This document shows positions 15,083 through 23,144 of a stretch of DNA of 55,460 bases, in pieces. The DNA is from Firmicutes bacterium ADurb.Bin193 (GTDB lineage Bacteria > Bacillota > Clostridia > Monoglobales > Firm-18), in the NCBI GenBank assembly GCA_002070105.1, contig MWCQ01000015.1, positions 1-55,460 of the forward strand. The letters run 5' to 3'. The notes under the pieces were generated by a model. That model was not told the DNA's origin and ran no database searches. It worked only from the letters and a program-made list of their open reading frames with translations. The position numbers and the translations under genes are program-made. Each line of letters starts with the position of its first letter. Position 1 is the first letter of the stretch.

Positions 15083-17434
15083 ATGAGAGTACCGCTTAGC
15101 TGGATAAATGATTATGTTGACATAGAGGATATAAGCCCGCGCGATTATGCCGCCGCCCTTACCATGAGCGGCTCCATGGTTGAGCGGATTGAGTGCCGGG
15201 GCGACAACATTATAAATGTCGTGACCGGCAGGATTCTGAAAATAAAGCGCCACCCCGACGCCGACAAGCTCGTCGTATGCGAGGTTGATGTCGGAGGCGA
15301 AACCGTGCAAATAGTAACCGGCGCAACAAATATGAAGGAGGGCGACTGTGTTGCCGTTGCAAAGGACGGCGCAACCCTTCCCGACAAAAAGATTAAAAAG
15401 GGTATGCTCCGCGGGGTTGAAAGCTTTGGAATGATGTGCTCGGAGGATGAGCTCGGTCTTACCAAGGAGCGCGCGGAGGGGATTATGATACTGCCCCCCG
15501 ACACGCCTTTGGGTGTTGATATAAGAGATTATTTGGAGTTAAACGAAAATATAGCTGAATTTGAGATTACCTCAAACCGACCCGACTGCCTCAGCGTTAT
15601 CGGGCTTGCGCGCGAGACCGCCGTAACATTCGGACGGGGCTTTAGCGTGAAAACTCCTAAGGTCACCGAAAGCGGCGGGGATATAAAAGACTTTATAAGT
15701 GTTGAGGTTTTGGACCCCGACCTTTGCCCCCGCTACTGCTGCCGCGTTGTTAAAAATGTCAGGATTGCGCCCTCCCCCGCATGGATGAAAAAAAGGCTTG
15801 AGGACAGCGGAGTTCGCTCTATAAACAATATTGTAGACATAACAAACTATGTTATGCTTGAATACGGTCAGCCCATGCACGCTTTTGACCTTAAAACCTT
15901 AGAAGGCGGAAAAATAATCGTCCGCCGTGCAGCCGAGGGTGAGCGCATGACCACGCTTGATGGCGAGAAGAGAGAGCTTGACACCGATACCCTTGTTATC
16001 GCGGACGGGCGCCGTCCCGTTGCTCTTGCCGGAATCATGGGCGGAGAGAACAGTGAAATACAGGACACAACCGCAACAATTCTTTTTGAAAGCGCGAATT
16101 TTAACGGAATTTCCGTAAGAGCTTCGGCTAAAAAGGCGGGGCTTAGAACGGAATCCTCCGCACGGTTTGAAAAGGGGCTTGACATTAACCTTGCGCCAGC
16201 CGCGCTGGACAGAGCGTGCGAGCTTGTGTGCGAGCTTGGTGCGGGCGAAATTGTAAGCGGTGTGATTGATGTTTGCGCACCCATACCGCAAAAAAAGGAA
16301 ATCGCGTTTGACCCCGACTATATAAATAAATTTTTAGGAACAGATATTGACCGTGAGTTTATGGAAAATGCTTTAACGGCGCTTGAATTTGAGGTCAGGG
16401 AAAAAAGCGTTGTTGTTCCCTCCTTCCGTGCGGACATTGAGGGCGGGGCGGACCTTGCCGAAGAAATCGCCCGCCTTTACGGCTATAACAAAATTCCCTC
16501 AACCCTATACATCGGCGCTGCGACACTGGGAGGTAAAAGCGAAAAGCAGAGGGCAGAGGATCTTATACGGGATACCCTTACATCTCTCGGCTTTTACGAA
16601 ATTATAACCTATTCGTTTGTAAGCCCTAAAATTTACGACAAGCTGAACCTTCCGAAGGATGATTATATAGAGATTGCAAATCCGCTCGGCGAAGAGCAAA
16701 GCATTATGAGGACGACGGCAATCGGCTCTGCGCTTGAGGCTTTGGCGGTTAATTACAACCACCGAAATGAGAATGTGTCGCTTTTCGAGCTTGCCACAAC
16801 CTATAAAAAGGGCGGAGAAAAGGGGCTTGCCATTGAAAAGCAGGAGATTGTTATTGCAATGTACGGTGACGATACGGATTATTACAGCATAAAGGGCGCG
16901 GTTGAACAGCTTTTTGAAAGCTTTGGCATAAATAACTATGACATTGAGCCCGAAAGCAACAACCCTGTGTTCCACCCGGGTCAGACGGCTGTCATAAGCC
17001 TTAGGAGAAAAAGGGCGGCAGTCCTCGGGCGTATTCACCCCTCGGTTTTGAAGAATTTTGAGATAAATAAACAGGCTTATGTTGCGGTAATCGATTTCGA
17101 CCTGCTTTTAGAATGCAAGAAGCTTGAGAAAAAGTATAAGCCTTTGCCGAAATATCCCGCCGTTACAAGAGACCTTGCGCTTGTTGTGCCTGATGATGTT
17201 AATGTGCGCAGTATTGAGGATATAGTTAAAAAGGTGAAGAGCGATATAACCGAAAGCTTCAGTCTTTTTGATGTTTATAAGGGCAAGCAGGTTGAGGAGG
17301 GCTTCAAAAGCGTTGCATACTCGCTTACCTTCAGGGCCTTGGACAGAACTCTTACCGATGACGAGGTCAACTCGGTTATGGATAAAATCCTTTCGGAGCT
17401 TAAGCAAAAGCTGAACGCCAAACTGCGACTATAA
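15083..17434 (+). CDS. pheT: Phenylalanine-tRNA ligase beta subunit
   Basis: 783 aa, normal length. Domain order: N-terminal helix-strand (MRVPLSWINDYVD); EMAP-type tRNA-binding domain (about 40-150; HPDADKLVVCEVDVG, IVTGATNM); B3/B4 editing domain (about 205-385); B5 (about 405-475); catalytic-like core; C-terminal FDX-ACB anticodon-binding domain (about 690-783; YPAVTRDLALVVPDDV, SVAYSLTFRALDRTLTDDEV). It binds tRNA-Phe and removes mischarged tyrosine. AAGGAGG precedes ATG 15083. Co-transcribed with pheS. Confidence 0.98.
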   Translation: MRVPLSWINDYVDIEDISPRDYAAALTMSGSMVERIECRGDNIINVVTGRILKIKRHPDADKLVVCEVDVGGETVQIVTGATNMKEGDCVAVAKDGATLPDKKIKKGMLRGVESFGMMCSEDELGLTKERAEGIMILPPDTPLGVDIRDYLELNENIAEFEITSNRPDCLSVIGLARETAVTFGRGFSVKTPKVTESGGDIKDFISVEVLDPDLCPRYCCRVVKNVRIAPSPAWMKKRLEDSGVRSINNIVDITNYVMLEYGQPMHAFDLKTLEGGKIIVRRAAEGERMTTLDGEKRELDTDTLVIADGRRPVALAGIMGGENSEIQDTTATILFESANFNGISVRASAKKAGLRTESSARFEKGLDINLAPAALDRACELVCELGAGEIVSGVIDVCAPIPQKKEIAFDPDYINKFLGTDIDREFMENALTALEFEVREKSVVVPSFRADIEGGADLAEEIARLYGYNKIPSTLYIGAATLGGKSEKQRAEDLIRDTLTSLGFYEIITYSFVSPKIYDKLNLPKDDYIEIANPLGEEQSIMRTTAIGSALEALAVNYNHRNENVSLFELATTYKKGGEKGLAIEKQEIVIAMYGDDTDYYSIKGAVEQLFESFGINNYDIEPESNNPVFHPGQTAVISLRRKRAAVLGRIHPSVLKNFEINKQAYVAVIDFDLLLECKKLEKKYKPLPKYPAVTRDLALVVPDDVNVRSIEDIVKKVKSDITESFSLFDVYKGKQVEEGFKSVAYSLTFRALDRTLTDDEVNSVMDKILSELKQKLNAKLRL

Positions 17435-17486
17435 GCAGACAATGCGTTGCCCCTCTAAAAAGGAGGGCAAAAAGGAGTGAAGTAAC

Positions 17487-17732
17487 ATGGACGAAACAAG
17501 GAAGGTTCCTGCGCAGGGGAACCTTGACAATGAAGCGAGGACAATTATTCTTACGGTGTATAAGGCTCTTACCGAGAAGGGCTATAACCCGATAAGCCAG
17601 CTTGTGGGTTATATTCTGTCCGGTGACCCGACATACATCACAAGCCACAACGGAGCGCGCGCGCTTATCAGAAAGCTTGAGCGCGATGAGCTTTTGGAAG
17701 AGCTTGTCAGCGCGTATCTGAAAGACGAGTGA
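17487..17732 (+). CDS. ireB: IreB family regulatory phosphoprotein
   Basis: 81 aa. Carries the family's near-invariant block: [40 protein letters not shown]. IreB is the small target of the Ser/Thr kinase IreK in enterococci and affects cephalosporin resistance. Usually it sits beside alaS and ruvX; here it follows pheT by 52 bp, in the direction of an envelope polysaccharide operon. GGAGTG lies 10 nt before ATG. A small hairpin (17448-17470) lies between pheT and this gene. Confidence 0.93.
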   Translation: MDETRKVPAQGNLDNEARTIILTVYKALTEKGYNPISQLVGYILSGDPTYITSHNGARALIRKLERDELLEELVSAYLKDE

Positions 17733-17783
17733 GGCGGTTTTATTCCGTTTACGACCCACCCCGCATAATTTTATTCGAGCTAA

Positions 17784-17830
17784 AAGCATGAGATATACCA
17801 ATCGGTATAGGCTTTGTATATCTTATGCTT
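17784..17830. repeat. Long imperfect palindrome upstream of murJ
   Basis: AAGCATGAGATATAC (17784-17798) pairs with GTATATCTTATGCTT (17816-17830) over 15 bp with one G-T; a small ATACC/GGTAT pair (17795-17799, 17805-17809) is an alternative inside. It lies in the 123-bp ireB-murJ gap, 26 bp before the TTG start. No T-tract follows, so not a simple terminator. May be an operator or an mRNA structure. Confidence 0.5.
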
Positions 17831-17855
17831 ACGCAGGTGTTTGGAGGATAAAGCG

Positions 17856-19382
17856 TTGAACAAGGCGGTTAAAACTGTAAGCTTTATTGCTGCGGCGACT
17901 ATGCTTGCCAAGGTAATGGGAATGTTGCGGGACATTATACTCGCCCGAAGCTATGGAGCGAATTTTGAGATTGACGCATATATGGCGGCAAGCAGGATAC
18001 CTTTGTTGTTTTTTGACCTTACCCTCGGCGCCGCTATAATTTCAACCTTTATTCCCGTTTTTAACCGCTATCTTCAAAAGGGCGAGGACAGGGCGGCTTC
18101 GGATTTTTCAAACAGCTTTATAAACCTTATACTTATTATCTCAGGCACGCTTTGCGTTTTGGGGATAGTCTTTTCGGGCGCTTTGGTAAACCTTATCGCC
18201 CCCGGTTATGACACAGGGGTTAAGCTTTTGACCTCTCATCTTCTTTCGATAATGCTTCCCGCAATAGTTTTTACATCCCTTGCCTATTCCTTTGTGGGGA
18301 TTCTTCAGTCATTCGGCGAGTTCAAAATACCCGCCGTTATAAGCCTTGTGTCAAACACCGCCGTTATTGCATATCTTTTGTTTTTTAACAAATACTTCGG
18401 GATATACGGTCTTGCAGTTTCCATGCTTGCGGGCTGGGGGCTTCAGGTTGCGGTTTTGATTCCTTCCCTTATAAAAAAGAAATACCGATACCGGTTTATC
18501 TTGAATTTCAAGGACAAAGGGCTTAAGGATGTTTTTATCCTTGCGCTCCCCGTTTTAATAAGCTCATGGCTTCAGCCCGTGTGTGTTTTAATCAACACAA
18601 TATTCGCCTCATATTTTGAGGAGGGCTCCGTCGCCGCACTTGAGCTTGCCAACCGCCTTTACATAATAGTAGTGGGGGTGTTCGTTTTCGCTATTACCAA
18701 TTATACCTTCCCCGCCATGTCAAAAATGAGCGGCAGGGGCGACAGCGACGGTTTTTCGGATATCGCGGATAAATCCCTTCGCGCAATGGTTGCAATAATT
18801 GCGCCCATTATGGCGGGGATTATGCTTTTGTCGAATGAGGTTATTACCATAGTCTACGCAAGGGGAGAATTTGACGAAAGGTCGGTAGCCTTAACGGCAA
18901 CGGCGCTGTTTTTTTACAGTGTGGGGATGGTCTCCTTCGGCGCCAACGAAATACTTAACAAATGCTTTTACGCGATGAAGGACGGCAAAACGCCTATGTA
19001 TTCGACCGTTTTGGGTATAATATGTACTGTTGTCTTTGCCTTTGTCCTAACGAAAATTTTTTATTTGGGAATCGGAGGGCTTGCGCTTGGCGCATCCCTT
19101 TCCTCCGTTGCCGTATCAGGCGTTCTTTTTTATAAAATGCAGCGGGCAACAGGCTTTTTAACGGGGCGCAAAACGGGTATGTTTATTTTGAAAATTATAG
19201 CTTCCACAGCCCTCGGCGTTGTGGCGGCATATATGGCGAAAAGCTTTTTTGCGCCGTATCATATCTTTATTAAAACCACCGTCACCGCGGCGGTTGGCGC
19301 TTTGGCGTATTTTGCGGTTTTGACAGCTTTGAAAACAATTCCGCTTCCAATCCCTGCAAAAAGGAGTGATAAAGCAAAATGA
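17856..19382 (+). CDS. murJ: MurJ-type lipid II flippase
   Basis: 508 aa from TTG 17856, preceded by GGAGG at the ideal 8 nt; a longer frame from 17814 runs through the palindrome and has no ribosome site. Polytopic, about 14 membrane segments. MOP/MviN signatures: VSFIAAATMLAKVMGMLRD, RSYGANFEIDAYMAASRIP, RYLQKGEDRAASDF, NRLYIIVVGVFVFAITNYTF, RGEFDERSV. Flips the peptidoglycan precursor lipid II or another lipid-linked oligosaccharide. In an operon with a ligase-like and a glycosyltransferase gene, so it could also serve a secondary polysaccharide. Confidence 0.9.
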   Translation: MNKAVKTVSFIAAATMLAKVMGMLRDIILARSYGANFEIDAYMAASRIPLLFFDLTLGAAIISTFIPVFNRYLQKGEDRAASDFSNSFINLILIISGTLCVLGIVFSGALVNLIAPGYDTGVKLLTSHLLSIMLPAIVFTSLAYSFVGILQSFGEFKIPAVISLVSNTAVIAYLLFFNKYFGIYGLAVSMLAGWGLQVAVLIPSLIKKKYRYRFILNFKDKGLKDVFILALPVLISSWLQPVCVLINTIFASYFEEGSVAALELANRLYIIVVGVFVFAITNYTFPAMSKMSGRGDSDGFSDIADKSLRAMVAIIAPIMAGIMLLSNEVITIVYARGEFDERSVALTATALFFYSVGMVSFGANEILNKCFYAMKDGKTPMYSTVLGIICTVVFAFVLTKIFYLGIGGLALGASLSSVAVSGVLFYKMQRATGFLTGRKTGMFILKIIASTALGVVAAYMAKSFFAPYHIFIKTTVTAAVGALAYFAVLTALKTIPLPIPAKRSDKAK

Positions 19383-20920
19383 TTGATATAATTAAGCAAA
19401 GCATTTTGTATAAAACGGGCGCTTATTTAAGCAAAATGTGGGAACAAAGCCGTATTAAAAAGTATTTTGCGTCGGAAGGCGGCAAAGTAGCGGCAAACAG
19501 CCGTACCTATCATTTTTTCTGCTTTGCTCTAAATGCTCTGCACGGCTTTTCAATGCGCTTTGGCGACAGGGTTAACTCTGTTGTTGAGGAAAGTTCATTG
19601 GTCAGCGACTCATTAGCCCTCGGAAGAAGGGCGGCGGCGTATTTTAAGGCTTCCTTTTTATGTAGGCTTATTGAGCGGATATCGGAGGTTGAATTTAATT
19701 TTTCCGACCTTCGTCTATATCACATTACGACATTTTTGTTGGTTGCCGCCGCACCTATGGTTCCGACAATGGTTTGTGCGGGGATTGCGGTAATCACGCT
19801 TTTGCTTTACCTTTTGGATATGATTCGCCGCAAGGAGGCTTTATACAGCCCCGGTACAGTCGGCTTTTGGGTTGTTCTTCTTATAGTGATTTTCGGGTTT
19901 TTCGCGTTTTTTTCGCTTACCCCGAAAAGCAGTATCAGGATTTGGATTTTATACTCCGCTTTTATGCTTTTTATCTTTCCGCTTATAAAAACGGCATTAT
20001 CGGCGGACAGGCTTTGCAAAATAGCATCTATTATGACTTTTTCGGGCCTTTTGGTTTCGCTTTTGGGTATATACCAAAGGTTTTTCGGCGATAATTTCGG
20101 TCATGCGTGGCTTGATAAGGAGATGTTTGAGTCTATTACCGTACGCGTTTATTCAACCCTTGAAAATCCGAATGTTTTGGGTGAGTATCTTTTGTTGGCG
20201 ATGCCTGTATGCGCCGCCCTGCTATGCACAAGAAGGACATGGCTTTCAAGGTTTTATTATTCCGGTATTTTAATAACTATGGCGGTGTGTATGATTTTTA
20301 CCCAGTCAAGGGGCTGTTGGCTCGGACTTATTCTTTCCGCCGCCGTTTTTGCGCTTTTTGTAGACCCAAGGCTTGTGGTCTTGGAAATTCTGGCGCTGTT
20401 CGCTCTTCCGTTTGTAATGCCCGAAAGTATAATAACCCGCTTTACAAGCATCGGAAATGTCAATGATTCGTCAACATCATATCGCCTGTTTATCTGGCTC
20501 GGAACGCTTAATATGCTTCGTGACTTCGGGATTTACGGAATCGGGCTCGGAAGCGATGCGTACAATAAAATTTATCCGTTTTACTCTTACAGCGCTATAA
20601 AGGCGCCCCACGCCCACAATATATATCTCCAGCTTCTTTGCGAAACGGGCATTACGGGGCTTGCGGCATTTTTAGCGACAATCTGGGCAGCTCTAAAAAA
20701 GACGCTTATTGCGGTTGTCGAAAGCGAAAAAACTTTTACGGGGGTATTCGCGTCGGCGGTATTTGCGGGGCTTTTGGGCTTTTTGCTTCAGGGCGCATTT
20801 GATTATGTTTGGTATAATTACAGGGTTTTCCTGATTTTTTGGTCGGTTGTCGCCCTTGGCGTGTCGGCGGGAAGTCTTATAGGAAAGTCAAAGGAGGATG
20901 CGCTATGCCGACAGCAATAA
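19379..20920 (+). CDS. O-antigen ligase/polymerase-like membrane protein (Wzy_C)
   Basis: 513 aa, starting within the murJ stop (ATGA overlap). A soluble N-terminal region of about 110 residues (LYKTGAYLSKMWEQSRIKKY) precedes 10-12 membrane segments. The Wzy_C domain has the functional periplasmic loop with APHAHNIYLQLLCETGITGL and GIGLGSDAYNKIYPFY, preceded by STLENPNVLGEYLLLAMP. Such proteins polymerise or transfer lipid-linked glycans. In a Gram-positive, the likely substrate is a wall or exopolysaccharide. GAFDYVWYNYRVFLIFW marks the last segment. Confidence 0.82.
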   Translation: MIDIIKQSILYKTGAYLSKMWEQSRIKKYFASEGGKVAANSRTYHFFCFALNALHGFSMRFGDRVNSVVEESSLVSDSLALGRRAAAYFKASFLCRLIERISEVEFNFSDLRLYHITTFLLVAAAPMVPTMVCAGIAVITLLLYLLDMIRRKEALYSPGTVGFWVVLLIVIFGFFAFFSLTPKSSIRIWILYSAFMLFIFPLIKTALSADRLCKIASIMTFSGLLVSLLGIYQRFFGDNFGHAWLDKEMFESITVRVYSTLENPNVLGEYLLLAMPVCAALLCTRRTWLSRFYYSGILITMAVCMIFTQSRGCWLGLILSAAVFALFVDPRLVVLEILALFALPFVMPESIITRFTSIGNVNDSSTSYRLFIWLGTLNMLRDFGIYGIGLGSDAYNKIYPFYSYSAIKAPHAHNIYLQLLCETGITGLAAFLATIWAALKKTLIAVVESEKTFTGVFASAVFAGLLGFLLQGAFDYVWYNYRVFLIFWSVVALGVSAGSLIGKSKEDALCRQQ

Positions 20921-22041
20921 GGCTTGTTCACGCAATAAGCGATACGAATATCGGGGGCGCAGGGAGGTATCTTCTGACATACCTTTCGTGCCATGACAGA
21001 GAATCCTTTGATGTATCCGTTATAGTGCCGAAGGGGAGCAGGCTTACCGATGAAATAAAAAAACTCGGCTTTAGGGTTGTCGAGGCTGAGGCTATGGCGG
21101 ACAGGTCCGTATCTGTTTTTGACATATTAAAGCTATATAAAATATTAAGGAGGGAAAAGCCTCACATTGTCCATACCCATGCCGCACTTTCGGCAAGAAT
21201 TGCGGCGAGGCTTGCGGGCGTGCCGAGGATTGTATATACCCGCCACAGCGTTTTCCCGCAAAAAAAATACCTTACATCCGGATTGGGCAAACGGATAAAC
21301 GGCTTTGCGGCAAGGCTTCTGTCCGACGGCATTATAGCCGTTGCGGGCGCCGCCGCGAAAAACCTTACGGATACGGGAATCAGCGAAAAAAATATAAGGA
21401 TTATATATAACGGGGTTGAGCCTTTGCCAAGGCTTTCCGAGGAGGAAAAGGACGGTATCAGGCGGAAATTCGGCATATCGCCGGACGAGAAAATTGTTGC
21501 GATTATCGCAAGGCTTGAGGCGGTTAAAGGGCATGAGTATTTTATTGAGGCGGCCGGATTAGTTAAAAAAGCGGGGATTAAGGCAAGGTTTGTAATAGCG
21601 GGTACAGGCTCAAGGTATGAGGAGTTAAAAAGGCTTGTAGAGGGGAAAAACCTTTCGGATACTGTTTTGTTCACCGGATTTTTAAATAATGTAAGCGAGC
21701 TTGAAAACATCATGGACATACAGGCAAACGCCTCATACGGTACCGAGGCGGCAAGCCTTTCGCTTTTGGAGGGAATGAGCTTAGGAAAACCCGCGGTGGT
21801 AAGCGATTTCGGCGGGAATCCCGAACTTATCGAGGACGGAGTAAACGGTTTTGTCGTTCCGATTAAAAATTCGCAGGCTATGGCGGATGCCATTATCAGG
21901 CTTTTGACCGACGAAGCGCTTATGAATGATATGTCGAAACGGTCGGTCGAGATTTTCGAAAGCCGCTTTACATCACAAATTATGACGCAAAAAATGGAGC
22001 AGTTTTATAAATCCCTAACGGAAGGTGTGATAATAATATGA
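20905..22041 (+). CDS. Glycosyltransferase family 4 (GT-B)
   Basis: 378 aa, ATG 20905 with AAAGGAGG upstream; overlaps the ligase gene by 16 bp. Starts with IRLVHAISDTNIGGAGRYLL (acceptor-domain GGxG loop) and HTHAALSARIAARLAGVPRI; the donor domain has IARLEAVKGHEYFIEAA, VIAGTGSRYEELKRLV and the E-x7-E motif SLLEGMSLGKPAVVSDFGG. Transfers an activated sugar onto a lipid-linked or cell-surface acceptor at the inner membrane face. Part of the murJ operon. Confidence 0.88.
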   Translation: MPTAIRLVHAISDTNIGGAGRYLLTYLSCHDRESFDVSVIVPKGSRLTDEIKKLGFRVVEAEAMADRSVSVFDILKLYKILRREKPHIVHTHAALSARIAARLAGVPRIVYTRHSVFPQKKYLTSGLGKRINGFAARLLSDGIIAVAGAAAKNLTDTGISEKNIRIIYNGVEPLPRLSEEEKDGIRRKFGISPDEKIVAIIARLEAVKGHEYFIEAAGLVKKAGIKARFVIAGTGSRYEELKRLVEGKNLSDTVLFTGFLNNVSELENIMDIQANASYGTEAASLSLLEGMSLGKPAVVSDFGGNPELIEDGVNGFVVPIKNSQAMADAIIRLLTDEALMNDMSKRSVEIFESRFTSQIMTQKMEQFYKSLTEGVIII

Positions 22042-22523
22042 CAAGGAAAAAGCCTGGCATTATCGAATTTGTTTTTATTGTCGTTATTATGGCGGCGCTT
22101 ATCGGCGGAAGTATTTTTGTTTTGTCAAAAAAATCAGACTGGGAAAACAGCACAAGGACGACTATTGAATTTGATATCCTTGCCACAAATCTTACAAAGG
22201 ACGAAGCGGACAGCATAAAGGGCGGGGTCGGAAGCAAAATAGTATTCGGCTATTCAAATTCCGATACGGGAACTATAAAAGAGGTTAAGGTCGAGCCATA
22301 TAAAAAGCTTGAGATGGATACCCTGGCAGGGGAGTATATCTGGGCGGTTCATCCCACAAATGTTCAGGCAGTCATAATGGTCACCGCGGAAGTTTATGAA
22401 ACCGAGCATGAAATAAAGGGCGAAAAGGAGGAAATCCGCATAGGTTCGCCCATGCCGTTTTTGGGCAGGGGATTCGGATTTTCGTCGGGGTATATTATTG
22501 ATATGAGGGAGGCAATGCAATGA
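22038..22523 (+). CDS. DUF4330-like single-pass membrane protein
   Basis: 161 aa. N-terminal membrane anchor (residues 8-29, IIEFVFIVVIMAALIGGSIF) and an extracellular domain with STRTTIEFDILATNLTKDEA, GTIKEVKVEP and a GYIIDMREA end. Resembles the following DUF4330 protein in size, topology and strand pattern, so I consider them paralogs. Overlaps both neighbours by 4 bp. Family function unknown; linked to polysaccharide genes in Clostridia. Confidence 0.65.
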   Translation: MTRKKPGIIEFVFIVVIMAALIGGSIFVLSKKSDWENSTRTTIEFDILATNLTKDEADSIKGGVGSKIVFGYSNSDTGTIKEVKVEPYKKLEMDTLAGEYIWAVHPTNVQAVIMVTAEVYETEHEIKGEKEEIRIGSPMPFLGRGFGFSSGYIIDMREAMQ

Positions 22524-23014
22524 TTGACTCAAACGGAAGAATTTTCGGAAAAATCAATATAGTTGATTTAATTGTAATCATAGCCGTAATCATTGCCCTG
22601 GCGGGAGTTTATATCCGCTTTTTCGGAGGACCTGCCAAGACAATCGCAGTGGATACGCGGTTTTATTACACCTTTAAGGTAAGCTCAATAAGGGAAAGTA
22701 ACCTTGAGGCACTTAAAAAAAGTATCGGCAAAAAGTTTTTCTTAAACGAAAGGATAAGCGGCGAAATGGGGCGCCTTTTAAGCGTTGAGGCGTCAAATGC
22801 CGAGAGTGTTATTGAGATGGCAAACGGCGAGCTTAAAAAAGCCGGGATCCCCGATAGATATGATGCGATTCTGACCTTTGAAATGACCGGAAGGGTTAAT
22901 GATCGGGGCTTCTTTTCGCCCTCATTGGAGGATATAAGCGCGGGAATCATATATAATATTAAGGGCAAATACAATGCCTTAACCGGAAATGTGCTCAGGG
23001 TCTGGCAGGAATAA
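22520..23014 (+). CDS. DUF4330 domain membrane protein
   Basis: 164 aa. Family opening IDSNGRIFGKINIVDLIVII followed by a single membrane segment (about 14-36) and an outward domain with RFYYTFKVSSIRESNLEALK. Last gene of the murJ operon; the strong terminator at 23084-23119 follows. Role unknown; the tandem with the preceding paralog suggests a two-component surface or assembly factor for the exported glycan. Confidence 0.75.
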   Translation: MIDSNGRIFGKINIVDLIVIIAVIIALAGVYIRFFGGPAKTIAVDTRFYYTFKVSSIRESNLEALKKSIGKKFFLNERISGEMGRLLSVEASNAESVIEMANGELKKAGIPDRYDAILTFEMTGRVNDRGFFSPSLEDISAGIIYNIKGKYNALTGNVLRVWQE

Positions 23015-23083
23015 AGTTTAGCTTTAAAATAAGCATTCGTATGTAAAACGGGAGGTATTACTAAGCAATTCACTATAAATCAG

Positions 23084-23119
23084 CAAAGAGCTCTCCTCAT
23101 AATTGAGGAGAGCTCTTTG
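23084..23119. terminator. Bidirectional terminator between the murJ operon and the SLH gene
   Basis: CAAAGAGCTCTCCTC (23084-23098) and GAGGAGAGCTCTTTG (23105-23119): perfect 15-bp stem, 6-nt loop, with T-rich flank on the + side and A-rich flank toward the convergent SLH gene. Confidence 0.9.
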
Positions 23120-23144
23120 AATATCTTTTTGTATTTAGCCGTGC

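Noticed and set aside
22038-23014. Frameshifted single gene instead of two DUF4330-like genes
   Set aside because: Each has its own start, anchor segment and full-length outer domain; the 4-bp ATGA-type overlap is normal coupling.
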